In this document: positions 1 to 9,054 of the stretch, piece by piece
Layout: the number at the start of each line of letters is the position of its first letter
How positions within the stretch are numbered: the first letter of the stretch is position 1
Source of the DNA: Snowella sp.
GTDB taxonomy: Bacteria > Cyanobacteriota > Cyanobacteriia > Cyanobacteriales > Microcystaceae
Direction: 5' to 3'
Assembly: GCA_003249095.1 (NCBI GenBank)
Contig: QBMS01000026.1
Coordinates: forward strand, 1-38,368
DNA: 38,368 nucleotides
The notes under the pieces: model-generated
What the model saw: only the letters and a program-made list of their open reading frames with translations
Told to the model about the DNA's origin: nothing
Databases searched by the model: none
Made by a program: the position numbers and the translations under genes

Positions 1-3
1 GTT

Positions 4-26
4 AAGTCCTTGTCTTGTAAGGATTT
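4..26. repeat. Short dispersed repeat, copy 1
   Basis: The segment AAGTCCTTGTCTTGTAAGG plus ATTT is nearly identical to 6954-6977, which has one extra C and one T-to-C change. Each copy can fold into a small hairpin with TCCTT and AAGGA as arms. Both copies are intergenic. I do not recognise the family. Confidence 0.5.
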
Positions 27-75
27 CATTCTAATAATTAGACTGAACCAGTGCCTACTTGGCACGATGGATTGA

Positions 76-179
76 GATTTTTGCCCCCTAAATCCCCCAA
101 TTCTGGGGGACTTTGAAAACCATAAATAGAGAACGGTTCCCCGCAAAGTTGGGGGGCTAGGGGATCTGAACTAAAAATC
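76..179. repeat. MITE-like imperfect inverted repeat
   Basis: The ends are GATTTTT (76-82) and AAAAATC (173-179). The arms carry C-rich blocks on the left (about 84-98) and complementary G-rich blocks on the right (about 151-163). The left arm also holds a perfect small hairpin, TCCCCCA (93-99), loop ATTC, TGGGGGA (104-110). C-rich/G-rich hairpin repeats of this style are common between genes in cyanobacterial genomes. No coding capacity is present, so a non-autonomous element or structured repeat is inferred. Confidence 0.55.
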
Positions 180-342
180 GCAAATTATCACCATGCGAGG
201 TATAGATCAAATACTTTAAAGAGATTCTTAATGGTTTTTAACGCTACTAGGACGCTTAAAGTTATCTTTGATTTCATTTTGCTAAATTTGTAAAGGGATA
301 ACGTAAACTGAGAATAGATGAACTACAAAAAGATTAACAACA

Positions 343-3216
343 ATGAACCTGCTTTCCACGCAAGTAGAATCCATCGTCGATAAAGTTCCTCTCCAAATTG
401 CGAGAGAGACGAGTTTGCGGGAAGCGATCGCGCTAATGGCCAAAAGTGCTAGTCAGAGTCACTATGTCGTTGTTTTGGAGGAAGGTCGTCTAGCAGGAAT
501 TTTAACAGAACGGGATGTGGTGCAGGCGATCGCAGACGGTATTGATTTGGACACGGCAACCGTCAATGATGTCTTAAAATTTACAGCGATCACACTCTCG
601 CTATCCCAAGCTGAAAATTTACTGAAAAATTCCTCCCAACTGATTCAATTTTTTCACAAATATCAAATCCGTTATTTACCTATTCTGGATCATGAGAATC
701 AATTTTTTGGCATTATTGCTAGGGAAAGTCTTGAGTTAGGGGGCAATTCCAGGAATTTAATCCCAGAACCATCGCCTCAATTTCCCATGATCACCGATTT
801 AATCACTCCCAGCGATCGCGAAACCTTAGGGCGAGAAGAATCAGACTTTCTATTTTGTGGGCTTTCTCTCGATACAATCATGACAAATGTGTCAGAGGGA
901 ATCGTCGTCCTGAGCAAATCAGGAGAAATTATTTTTGCCAATGTCGCCGCAGGTCAGATGTTTAACCTTCCCCCTGATCAATTAATCGGGGTGAGCTTGG
1001 GCATTCCGATTTCCTTGAACAACATATTTGAGATGGAAATTATTCGACGCAACGGAGAAGTCGGAGTGGGGGAAGTACAGGTCTCCCAGTTCATGTGGGA
1101 TTGTCAATCCTGTTATTTTGTTTCTTTCAGAGATATTACGGCACGCAAAAAAGCAGACAACCAACTTTGGCAGAGTCAACAACGTTACCGAACTTTAGCA
1201 GAAACAGTTCCCAATCTCATTTGGCTGACTGATAGTAATGGCACTATTACGGAGGTTAATCAACGTACCCAGCAGTATTTTGGGAAATCTTTAGAAGAGA
1301 TTCAAACCTACGGTTGGTTAGAGTTCATCCATCCTGATGACCGTGCCATCGTTAAACAAAGCATCTTTGCCGCCGACTTACTGTATCAACCCTATTCTTT
1401 GGAATATCGACTAAAACGCTTAGATGGCGTTTATCGTTGGCATTTGGCCCAAGTACTGCCTCTTTGTGATATTTGGGATGAATTCAGAGACTCAACGATG
1501 TGGCTCGGTTCCTGCACCGATATCGATGATTTAAAGCAAACAGAAGTTTTATTACAGCAAAAGGCCAATCAGGAAGATTTAATCAAAAAAATTACCCAAC
1601 GGATTCGGGAATCCTTGGATTTAAAAGAAGTCCTGAAAACCACCGTAGAAGAAGTACGACGATTTTTAGGAGCCGATCGCGTTTTGATTTATCAAGTTTT
1701 TCCAGGGGGAACGGGAGCCGCGATCGCAGAATCCGTAGCGGGAGATTGGATCAAAGTGTTAGATATTGTTTTTCCCCCCGAAGTTTTTCCTGAAGAAAAT
1801 TATGAGCGTTATGCTCAAGGAAGAATTTTTGCCCTCAATGACCGAAAGGATGGCCCTATTTTGGACTGTCTGGCAGAATTTCTGGAAACCATTCAAGTAC
1901 AAGCAAAATTAGTGGTTCCCATTATCCAAAACAATCAACTCTGGGGTTTAATCATTGCCCACCAATGTTCTAGTCCTCGACAATGGCAAGAACGAGAAAT
2001 CAATATTTTTCGACAAATTGCCATTCAATTGGCGATCGCCATTAAACAATCGGAACTCTATGAACAATTGCAATCCGAACTTAAGCAACGGAAAAAAATT
2101 GAAGCAGAGCGACAAAAACTAGATTTAGTCGTTGAAAATAGTTCAGAATTCATGGGAGTTGCCGATCTATTAGGACAAATGATCTTTATTAATCGTGCCG
2201 GCCAAAATTTAGTCGGAATAGAATCCAATACCAATATTCAATTATTGACCATCCTAGATTTTTTTCGACCCGAAGACCGCCCCTTGATTCAAAATGAAAT
2301 GCTGCCCCACGTATTTCAAGAAAATCACTGGGAAGGAGAACTTAATTTGTGGCATTTTGAGACCCAACAGTTAATTCCAGTCCTGTGTAATATTTTTCTC
2401 ATAAAAGATCCCAAAACCGCCGAACCGACCCATATTGCCAGTGTTATTCGAGATATTACCGATATTAAACGGGCAGAACAGGACATTCTCCATGCTCTGG
2501 AAAAAGAAAAAGAACTCGGTGATCTGCGATCGCGGTTTGTCTCAATGGCTTCCCACGAATTTCGTACTCCCTTGGCGATTATTTCTTCCTCTACAGGCAT
2601 TATGGAAAGCTACTACCAACGCCTGAGTGAAGAAAAAAAACAACAACACTTCAAACGCATTCAGTCCAGTATCAAACACATGACCGAATTACTTGATGAT
2701 GTCCTGACCATGAGTAAGGCTGAAGCCGAGAAAATCGCCTTTAATCCCCAATCCTTGGATCTCTTGAATTTTTGTCAAGATTTAATCGCCGAATTACAAC
2801 TTAGTAGTAGTGAACACCCTATTATTTTTACCCTTCCAGAAAACCTCAACTCCCATCAGCCCTTGATCGTAGAATTTGATCCTAAACTTCTGCGACAAAT
2901 TTTAACCAATCTGCTGACGAATGCCATCAAATATTCTCCTCCAGGATCGAATATCAACCTTAATCTTAAAATTGAAGAATTGAAGCTAATTTTTGAAATC
3001 AAAGATAAGGGGATTGGTATTCCCGTTGATGATTTAAATAAACTCTTTACGACTTTTCACCGTGCAACCAATACGGGCAATATTCAAGGTACAGGTCTGG
3101 GTCTGGCGATCGTCAAAAAATGTGTCGATTTGCATCAAGGCGAAATTGAAGTCCATAGTATCCTCAATGAAGGAAGTACTTTTACCCTCCGTCTTCCCAA
3201 ATTTTTTAAACACTAA
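343..3216 (+). CDS. CBS-PAS-PAS-GAF-PAS hybrid sensor histidine kinase
   Basis: This 957-residue protein is a multi-sensor histidine kinase. A CBS-domain pair lies at about residues 8-130 and ends near 'YLPILD...FFGIIARESL'. A PAS domain follows at about 170-270, a second PAS with a PAC segment at about 280-400, a phytochrome-type GAF at about 425-580 and a third PAS at about 595-715. The HisKA phospho-acceptor is His738 in 'SMASHEFRTPLAII'. The ATPase domain shows the N box 'LTNLLTNAIKYS', the G1 box 'DKGIGIP' and the G2 box 'GTGLGLAIVKK'. There is no membrane segment or receiver domain, so it is a cytoplasmic kinase that should signal to a separate response regulator, none of which is adjacent. 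In the GAF, Cys509 aligns with the bilin-binding cysteine of phytochrome-like GAFs, but the next residue is Leu rather than His, so pigment binding is uncertain. The ATG is the first in frame and lacks a strong Shine-Dalgarno. Confidence 0.93.
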   Translation: MNLLSTQVESIVDKVPLQIARETSLREAIALMAKSASQSHYVVVLEEGRLAGILTERDVVQAIADGIDLDTATVNDVLKFTAITLSLSQAENLLKNSSQLIQFFHKYQIRYLPILDHENQFFGIIARESLELGGNSRNLIPEPSPQFPMITDLITPSDRETLGREESDFLFCGLSLDTIMTNVSEGIVVLSKSGEIIFANVAAGQMFNLPPDQLIGVSLGIPISLNNIFEMEIIRRNGEVGVGEVQVSQFMWDCQSCYFVSFRDITARKKADNQLWQSQQRYRTLAETVPNLIWLTDSNGTITEVNQRTQQYFGKSLEEIQTYGWLEFIHPDDRAIVKQSIFAADLLYQPYSLEYRLKRLDGVYRWHLAQVLPLCDIWDEFRDSTMWLGSCTDIDDLKQTEVLLQQKANQEDLIKKITQRIRESLDLKEVLKTTVEEVRRFLGADRVLIYQVFPGGTGAAIAESVAGDWIKVLDIVFPPEVFPEENYERYAQGRIFALNDRKDGPILDCLAEFLETIQVQAKLVVPIIQNNQLWGLIIAHQCSSPRQWQEREINIFRQIAIQLAIAIKQSELYEQLQSELKQRKKIEAERQKLDLVVENSSEFMGVADLLGQMIFINRAGQNLVGIESNTNIQLLTILDFFRPEDRPLIQNEMLPHVFQENHWEGELNLWHFETQQLIPVLCNIFLIKDPKTAEPTHIASVIRDITDIKRAEQDILHALEKEKELGDLRSRFVSMASHEFRTPLAIISSSTGIMESYYQRLSEEKKQQHFKRIQSSIKHMTELLDDVLTMSKAEAEKIAFNPQSLDLLNFCQDLIAELQLSSSEHPIIFTLPENLNSHQPLIVEFDPKLLRQILTNLLTNAIKYSPPGSNINLNLKIEELKLIFEIKDKGIGIPVDDLNKLFTTFHRATNTGNIQGTGLGLAIVKKCVDLHQGEIEVHSILNEGSTFTLRLPKFFKH

Positions 3217-3325
3217 TAACCCAATCTTTCTCTAAAATGCGAAATGCGATCGCCTCTTGTCGAATAGTGATCATCAAATCCTTGTAAAATCTTTAAAATC
3301 GTCACTTTAATCCAATTGGTTTACC

Positions 3326-4726
3326 ATGACTAATTTAGCTCTGACCCCTGCCCTAGAACTAGCTCGACTAATTCAAAAACGTGAAATTTCGCCCCTAGAA
3401 TTGACCCAATTTTTTCTCTTACGTATTGAACGTTTCGATGCCCAGGTCGGAAGTTTTTTTCATGTTGCGGTAGAAAGCGCGATCGCCGATGCCAAAGCGA
3501 AAACTGAACAATTAGTCAAAACCTCAGACCCCCATCAATTACCGCCTTTCTTTGGGGTTCCCACTGCCATTAAAGATCTCAATGCCGTTGCAGGAATGCC
3601 CATTAGTTATGGTGTTGCGGCCTTGAAAGACAATCCTTGCACCTACGATGAGGCCGCCGTCACTCGAATGAAACAGGCGGGCTTTATTGTACTGGGAAAA
3701 ACAGCCACTTCTGAATTAGGTTCCTTTCCCTACACCGAAACCCCAGGATTTGCTCCCACCCGAAACCCTTGGAATTTAGACTATACAGCAGGAGGCTCTA
3801 GTGGTGGCACGGCGGCCGCGATCGCGGCGGGATTTTGCCCAGTCGCCCAGGGGTCAGACGGCGGTGGTTCCGTGCGGGGGCCAGCCAGTTGTTGCGGTTT
3901 AGTCGGCATTAAGCCCAGTCGGGGCCGCATTTCCTTTGCGCCTGTAGGAGATTATCAGAGTGGAATCGCAGTGATTGGCCCCCTAGCGAGAACCGTGAGG
4001 GATGCGGCGGCGTTGTTAGATGTGCTGTCAGGTTATACAACGGGCGACCCGTATTGGTTGCCTGACCCAGAAACCTCCTTTTTAGAAGCCGTTAATCAGT
4101 CTTTGCCCAGCTTACGCATTGCCTTTGCCTATAGCGTGCCGCCTTTTAGTGATGCAGATTTGGTCTGCCAAGAAGGTGTAAATACAACGGTTAAACACCT
4201 AGAATCTTTGGGTCATCGGGTGGAACCTGCTTGTTTTGATGCCCAGGATTTAATTGAACCCTTTACGAAAATTTGGCAATCGGGCGTAATGGCAGCGGGG
4301 ATTCCCTTAGAAATTCTTAGTCCCGTTAATCGTTGGTTAGGCGAACAAAACCTCTCGGCGGGGGATTATCTGCAAGCTGTCCGACAAATGCAAATTATTT
4401 CTCGGCAAATCGTCGGTTTTTTTGAGCAATTTGATGTGTTAGTTTTACCCGTTTATCGTCATCAACCGATCAAAATTGGGCAGTGGGCTGATTTATCCCC
4501 TGCTGAGACGGTGCAAAAAATTATTGACTGGGTAGCAAACTGTCCCCCCTGTAATGCGTCAGGTTTACCCGCGATCGCCTTACCCGTTGGCCAGGATCCA
4601 TTGGGGTTACCCATCGGTGTACAGTTAATTGGAAAACCTGCGGATGAAGCTACCCTAATTACCTTAGCCGCCCAACTAGAGGCGATCAATACCGAATGGC
4701 CTAAACTTCCTGAAAAGTTTAGTTAA
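3326..4726 (+). CDS. Amidase signature family protein (GatA-like)
   Basis: This 466-residue cytoplasmic enzyme belongs to the amidase signature family, which hydrolyses or transfers amide groups. The Ser-cisSer-Lys triad is visible: Lys83 in 'PTAIKDLNA', the cis-Ser in 'AGGSSGG' (Ser158/Ser159) and nucleophile Ser182 in 'GGGSVRGPAS'. The length fits stand-alone amidases and GatA (about 480). Cyanobacteria have a true GatA for tRNA-Gln transamidation; the divergent C-terminal half and the absence of gatB/gatC nearby favour a general amidase, so the substrate is unknown. It starts 109 bp after the kinase on the same strand and converges on the tRNA-Arg gene. Confidence 0.88.
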   Translation: MTNLALTPALELARLIQKREISPLELTQFFLLRIERFDAQVGSFFHVAVESAIADAKAKTEQLVKTSDPHQLPPFFGVPTAIKDLNAVAGMPISYGVAALKDNPCTYDEAAVTRMKQAGFIVLGKTATSELGSFPYTETPGFAPTRNPWNLDYTAGGSSGGTAAAIAAGFCPVAQGSDGGGSVRGPASCCGLVGIKPSRGRISFAPVGDYQSGIAVIGPLARTVRDAAALLDVLSGYTTGDPYWLPDPETSFLEAVNQSLPSLRIAFAYSVPPFSDADLVCQEGVNTTVKHLESLGHRVEPACFDAQDLIEPFTKIWQSGVMAAGIPLEILSPVNRWLGEQNLSAGDYLQAVRQMQIISRQIVGFFEQFDVLVLPVYRHQPIKIGQWADLSPAETVQKIIDWVANCPPCNASGLPAIALPVGQDPLGLPIGVQLIGKPADEATLITLAAQLEAINTEWPKLPEKFS

Positions 4727-4748
4727 AAAACTGATTAAACACTAAAAA

Positions 4749-4822
4749 CGGGATTGGCCGGGGTCGAACCGGCGGCCTAGCGCTTAGGAGGCACTCGCTC
4801 TATCCGACTGAGCTACAACCCC
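4749..4822 (-). tRNA. tRNA-Arg (anticodon CCU)
   Basis: Read on the minus strand from 4822, a complete 74-base cloverleaf forms. The acceptor GGGGUUG pairs with CAAUCCC through one G-U pair. The D stem is GCUC/GAGC and the anticodon stem AGUGC/GCGCU encloses the loop CUCCUAA. The T stem GCCGG/CCGGC encloses UUCGACC, and the discriminator is G. Anticodon CCU reads the arginine codon AGG. The CCA end is not encoded. The gene stands alone, convergent to the amidase. Confidence 0.95.
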
Positions 4823-5004
4823 AAAAACAAATCGCTTTTTATCATAGCATTGGTTTTCGTTAATTTGCAGGCGACTTCATACTTTAGCTAGATGACGATC
4901 GCAAGAGAAAGTTCGTAAGGATTTGTCTAGGCGGCTCTTGAGAGAATCGCTCTCGTAATCCAGATAAATTCCGAGATAGGATAAACTAGATCGGTGGACA
5001 ATGG

Positions 5005-5913
5005 ATGAGAGACAACACAGTGCCTAAACGTAATTGGTTACTTTTTCTTTTGGTTGGTTTGGGAGTTTGGAATATTTCCTTACCAGGTCGAACCCAGGCT
5101 TTGCTTCCCTACAGCCCTAATCTGGATAACGAACAGCTAGAACAACAGGGATTAGCTCTGACGGAAGATGTCATTCAGCTAGTCCGTTTTCAACAATATG
5201 ATTTGGCTCTCTCCCGTGCCAAGTTAGCGACCCAGTTAGCTCCTCAAAAATATCAAACCTGGTTTATTCTTGGTACATTATTTTTGCAACAGGACGACCT
5301 AGATCAGGGACTTCAATCTCTGCTGAAAGCCCAGGGTATGGCCCCTGATGAAGCGGGCATTAAATTTACCCTCGGTAATGCGTATTTCCAAAAAGGGGAT
5401 TACAACGCCGCGATCGCGTCCCTAGAGGCAGGATTAAAAATCAAGCCAGGAATTCCAGCCGCTTTATTTGATTTAGGAAACTCTTTTCTAAAATTACAAA
5501 AATGGGGAGAGGCGATTAATTCCTATGAAGAGGCGGCGGGACGAGACAAAACTTTTTGGCCCGCGATTAATAATATGGGTTTAGTGAAATATGAGCAGGG
5601 GGACGTGGAAGGAGCCTTAAAAAAATGGCAAGCGGCCACCAGTATCGACAAAGAACAAGCTGAACCCCAACTCGCGATCGCCGTTGCGCTCTATGCCCAA
5701 GGTAAACAGGAACAGGCTTTAAAATTAGGAGAAAGTGCTTTAAAAATAGATAGTCGCTACAGGGATTTAAAATTCTTGAAGGAAAATCTCTGGGGAGAGA
5801 AGCTTTTACAAGATACCCAGGTTTTATTTAGCAATCCCTCTATGAAGTCCTTTCTCAGTAGCTTACCCGTTGATCCAGAAACTAAGAAAAAGGATGGAAA
5901 AACCTCAGAATGA
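5005..5913 (+). CDS. Secreted TPR-repeat protein
   Basis: This 302-residue protein has an N-terminal signal sequence (basic 'PKRNW', hydrophobic 'LLFLLVGLGVW', likely cut near 'RTQA'). It is followed by about five tetratricopeptide repeats at residues 45-250, for example 'KFTLGNAYFQKGDYNAAIAS' and 'NNMGLVKYEQGDVEGALKKW'. TPR arrays are protein-binding scaffolds, and the signal sequence places it in the periplasm or at the thylakoid lumen side. Its stop overlaps the start of the creatininase-family gene in an ATGA arrangement, so the two are probably translationally coupled. The specific partner is unknown. An ATG four bases upstream at 5001 is out of frame. Confidence 0.85.
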   Translation: MRDNTVPKRNWLLFLLVGLGVWNISLPGRTQALLPYSPNLDNEQLEQQGLALTEDVIQLVRFQQYDLALSRAKLATQLAPQKYQTWFILGTLFLQQDDLDQGLQSLLKAQGMAPDEAGIKFTLGNAYFQKGDYNAAIASLEAGLKIKPGIPAALFDLGNSFLKLQKWGEAINSYEEAAGRDKTFWPAINNMGLVKYEQGDVEGALKKWQAATSIDKEQAEPQLAIAVALYAQGKQEQALKLGESALKIDSRYRDLKFLKENLWGEKLLQDTQVLFSNPSMKSFLSSLPVDPETKKKDGKTSE

Positions 5914-6719
5914 TGCACGGTTTTATTCCGCCCCATCGTTTTTTTCCCTATCTGACCTGGACAGATATTCAGGATCTACCCGATAAGCAAAATATCGTTA
6001 TTATTCAGCCCATCGGTGCGATCGAACAACATGGCCCCCATTTACCGATCGCAGTGGATTCGGCTATTAGTTTGGGGGTTTTAGGAAAAGCTTTAGAAAG
6101 ACTAGAGCCTGAGATTCCTGCCTACGCTCTGCCCTGTTTATATTACGGAAAATCTAACGAGCATTCTGGCTTTCCAGGAACGATTTCCCTCACTGCGACT
6201 ACCCTGCTCAATTTATTAACGGAAATTGCCGATAGTCTTTATCGCTCAGGATTTCGTAAATTAATTTGGATGAATTCTCACGGTGGCCAGCCCCAGGTTT
6301 TAGAAATTGCCGCGAGAGATATTCATGACAAATATCCTGATTTTTCAATTTTTCCCTTATTTACTTGGCGAGTTCCCCACATTGCGGCTGAATTACTAAC
6401 CCCAGAAGAATTGGAATACGGGATTCATGCAGGGGACGCAGAAACCAGTTTAATGCTGACTTTATTGCCCGAACAGGTCAAATTAGACCGCGCCGTGAAA
6501 GAATATCCCCAAAATTTGCCCCAAAACAGTTTATTAAGTTTAGAAGGTAAGCTTCCCTTTGCCTGGTTAACCAGAGAACTCAGTAAAAGTGGGGTGATCG
6601 GCGATGCAACTGTTGCGACGAAAGAAAAAGGCGATCGTCTGTTGGAGTCTCTAGCTCAGGGTTGGGTACAAGCGATCGCAGATGTTTATCAATTTCGTCA
6701 ACCCCAATCATTGATCTAG
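5910..6719 (+). CDS. Creatininase / mycofactocin MftE-like family amidohydrolase
   Basis: This 269-residue protein belongs to the creatininase family of metal-dependent amidohydrolases. Diagnostic motifs are 'PIGAIEQHGPHLPIAVD' near residues 30-50 (Glu, His and Asp metal ligands), 'MNSHGGQ' near 125, and 'HAGDAETSLML' near 180, where the Glu completes the metal site. No signal sequence is present, so it is cytosolic. The family includes creatinine amidohydrolase, an enzyme of the archaeal riboflavin/F420 route, and MftE; no mycofactocin genes are nearby, so the substrate cannot be assigned. The start overlaps the TPR gene stop by four bases. The second codon is also ATG, so initiation at 5913 is equally possible. 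Confidence 0.87.
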   Translation: MMHGFIPPHRFFPYLTWTDIQDLPDKQNIVIIQPIGAIEQHGPHLPIAVDSAISLGVLGKALERLEPEIPAYALPCLYYGKSNEHSGFPGTISLTATTLLNLLTEIADSLYRSGFRKLIWMNSHGGQPQVLEIAARDIHDKYPDFSIFPLFTWRVPHIAAELLTPEELEYGIHAGDAETSLMLTLLPEQVKLDRAVKEYPQNLPQNSLLSLEGKLPFAWLTRELSKSGVIGDATVATKEKGDRLLESLAQGWVQAIADVYQFRQPQSLI

Positions 6720-7031
6720 TTTTTTTCCCGTAGATTAATTCCTTGATTAGGCAAGACTCTTGAAAAAACGATGTTCCTTATTTGACAAGGCTTTGAAGGC
6801 TTTTGGCGTAAAAATCTTTCGCTATACTGTTAATTTTCTCCTCAAGCAAAAAGAAAATATTGATCATCCATAAAAAGATATTTTCTTGATTTAGTGTAAC
6901 GATAAGCCTTTTTTTCGTTTTAGTACAAGCTCGTGAATAAGACAGTAATTTGCAAGTCCCTTGTCCTGTAAGGATTTTAAAATTGTTTAAAAGTTCTTTG
7001 GAACCTGCGGAACGTGGGATAAAATTGTTTT
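6720..7031. other. Convergent intergenic region with hairpin and repeat
   Basis: No gene is seen between the convergent creatininase and DUF362 genes. AAGAAAATAT (6851-6860) and ATATTTTCTT (6878-6887) form a 10-bp inverted repeat with a 17-base spacer. It is AT-rich and may slow or end transcription from either side. The second copy of the short repeat follows at 6954-6977. Confidence 0.5.
6954..6977. repeat. Short dispersed repeat, copy 2
   Basis: This copy starts AAGTCCCTTGTCCTGTAAGG and continues ATTT. It matches positions 4-26 except for one inserted C and one C/T difference, and keeps the TCCTT-like/AAGGA pairing potential only in part. It lies 55 bp beyond the end of the DUF362 gene. 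Confidence 0.5.
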
Positions 7032-8087
7032 CTAAGTCGTAATAAAAGGACGAATAGTATCCACAATGCGTTGACTAGCCGTATTTGGCACAATCAGTTC
7101 GATTTGTTCAGTGGTTTGCACCCCTAAGCCTAATTTCACAGCCTGTTGAATTTGTTCTAAATCCCACACCGAACCCTGGGCAACGTTTTCAGTGGTTCCC
7201 AGCGATCGCAGTAGTCCAATCGCCACCACATCCACTGCTATGCGGTCAGTCCCCGCAAGGATGACATTTGAGCGAACTTTTTTGCCCGATGCAGGCCCAC
7301 CATTCACAAACGCTTCTACTCCGTCCAACAGAACCAGAGCGGGTTGATAGGCCTGATTGATTTCGGCAATCATTAATCTTTGATGGGCCGAAGAATGCAA
7401 GTCTCCCATGTAGTTAAAGGAATCACCAGGAACATATTTCGCGACCATGCCCACAGAATTTTTGAGAGATAGGGTAAAATGACCGCCAAAACTATGGGTT
7501 TTTAGGCAACAAGTGTTGATGATTGCTCCTGACTCCAAAATAGGACGGGCAAAAGCAAACCCCTTTTTCCAGTGAGTCCCCTCTGCCGCCACATACTGCC
7601 ATTGTTCCGCCGTCATCTCATCAAAAACCAAAGCTTCAATGCCATATTTTTCAGCGATCTCAAAAACTCCTTTTTGTATCATCGCCTGTCGAGTATCCGC
7701 CATTCCAGAGCGATCGCCGATGGTAATTTTAGTGGCTTTTTCCGCTTGTAATTCTTGAATTAAGGTTTCCAGTAATTTCGTGTCGGTCGCGGCGGGGGCA
7801 GGATCTCCCGTATTGTAGTTGGGTTTGAGAAAGACCGTTTTTTCCTTTAAACCAGTGGGTTGGAGTAAATCGAGAGCTTGACGAGTTCCCGCAACTCGAT
7901 CCTCACTGTGGACTAATACAACTCGACTGGTTTGGGGCGGAACAGAGGGTTGGGCGGTCACTGAGTCACTCATACTGGTTGAATTGAGAGTGCGACAGGC
8001 AGAAGGAAACAAGGAAGCCCCCGCCGCGAGGGTCGCTAGACGTAGAATTTGTCGCCGTTGGTAAGATGGTTGAGGAGAGAAAGGCAT
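7032..8087 (-). CDS. Tat-exported DUF362 domain protein
   Basis: This 351-residue protein starts with a twin-arginine signal: 'RRQILRL' followed by a hydrophobic alanine-rich segment and a cysteine at 'FPSAC'. It should be exported folded, possibly with a cofactor. The rest matches DUF362: 'TVFLKPNYNTGDPAP' near residue 95, 'ITIGDRSGM', 'INTCCLKTHSFGGHFTLSLK' and 'ALVLLDGVEAFVNGGPASGK'. The family's biochemistry is poorly known, and some members carry ferredoxin domains, which are absent here. I chose ATG at 8087 over the TTG two codons upstream. It lies 63 bp downstream of the histidine phosphatase on the same strand, so joint transcription is possible. Confidence 0.8.
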   Translation of the reverse strand: MPFSPQPSYQRRQILRLATLAAGASLFPSACRTLNSTSMSDSVTAQPSVPPQTSRVVLVHSEDRVAGTRQALDLLQPTGLKEKTVFLKPNYNTGDPAPAATDTKLLETLIQELQAEKATKITIGDRSGMADTRQAMIQKGVFEIAEKYGIEALVFDEMTAEQWQYVAAEGTHWKKGFAFARPILESGAIINTCCLKTHSFGGHFTLSLKNSVGMVAKYVPGDSFNYMGDLHSSAHQRLMIAEINQAYQPALVLLDGVEAFVNGGPASGKKVRSNVILAGTDRIAVDVVAIGLLRSLGTTENVAQGSVWDLEQIQQAVKLGLGVQTTEQIELIVPNTASQRIVDTIRPFITT

Positions 8088-8150
8088 GATCAATTCAGGG
8101 AAGAAATACTTTTAATTTCTAGGTTAACAAGAATTTTTTCTTTGTAATGT

Positions 8151-8828
8151 TCAAGAAAGATCAGGGGAAAGTCTCCCTAAAACTTTAATATTTTGCTGAT
8201 CTCGATCAATTTCTATTACTATCCCTTCTCCCGACTGGGGAAAAATATCCGTGAGGGCTGTGATATTGACTTGGTGCGTTACTAGGATCGTTACCCCTCT
8301 TTCCTGATGATTGTTTAGAAGAAAAGAAAGAAGTTGGGTCGTTTGTTCATTGGTTCGACTGCGATCACTAAAAAATGAGTTTAGAGGTGGGTAGGCTTGG
8401 ACTTCTCCCAGTTCCATGAGTCGAGCGGTTTCTAAACAACGACACCATTGGCTAGAGAGAACCTTGGCAATGGGAATTTTTCGACGCTTTAGTTCTTGAC
8501 CTATCTTAGCGGCTTGTTTTCGACCTTCTTCGGAGAGATTACGCTGGGTTGAACAATCATTTAATTGAAACTCAGGAGGATCTCCGCCGCCTGGTGCGAT
8601 CGCGTGTCGAAACAAAATAGCGTGACTATTCCCTTTGGATTGCCGAAGAATTGACCACAATTGTTCAGGAGGTTTTTGCGGAGTAGAATCCAAGGCAGAG
8701 GAGTTAGTGTTTTGAGGCTTAGGAGAAGAGTTCTGGCTCAATCCAGCCGTTAAACCTTGACAACTCAAAGTCGCCCAGGAGACGATTAATATGCCTAGAA
8801 ATTTTCGCCGTCGGAGTAATAATTTCAT
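8151..8828 (-). CDS. Exported histidine phosphatase family protein
   Basis: This 225-residue protein belongs to the histidine phosphatase (phosphoglycerate mutase-like/SixA-like) superfamily. The catalytic motif is 'AILFRHAIAPGG', with His as the phospho-acceptor and Ala in place of the usual Gly of RHG. Further family motifs are 'LSSQWCRCLETARLM' and a second catalytic His in 'TILVTHQVNITAL'. An N-terminal segment 'LLRRRKFLGILIVSWATLSC' looks like a signal peptide with a possible but non-ideal lipoprotein cysteine at residue 23. A low-complexity Ser/Pro/Gln linker follows (about residues 30-55). It is likely periplasmic with an unknown phosphate-ester substrate. Confidence 0.82.
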   Translation of the reverse strand: MKLLLRRRKFLGILIVSWATLSCQGLTAGLSQNSSPKPQNTNSSALDSTPQKPPEQLWSILRQSKGNSHAILFRHAIAPGGGDPPEFQLNDCSTQRNLSEEGRKQAAKIGQELKRRKIPIAKVLSSQWCRCLETARLMELGEVQAYPPLNSFFSDRSRTNEQTTQLLSFLLNNHQERGVTILVTHQVNITALTDIFPQSGEGIVIEIDRDQQNIKVLGRLSPDLS

Positions 8829-9054
8829 AACGATTTTTTATCTAGGCTGTTTTAAAATCAGTATTACAAAGAAATTAAAAAAATAGTAATATTAATTTCT
8901 AAATTGATCAGACAAAATAACTTGAATTTTCCTTAACTATTCTAGCAAAATTACAGAAGTGAATATAATAATTTATAGGAATTATTATCAAAAATCCCCC
9001 AACGCAATACAAACTAGAAGGGGGATAAAATTTAGATAAGACAGCACCAAATTG

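Larger units (their letters stand above)
1..342. other. Non-coding left edge with repeats
   Basis: I see no gene in this stretch. It holds a short repeat copy (4-26) also found near 6954 and a MITE-like inverted repeat (76-179), both listed separately. The last 160 bases are AT-rich and form the leader of the histidine kinase; no clear -35/-10 pair stands out. Confidence 0.6.
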
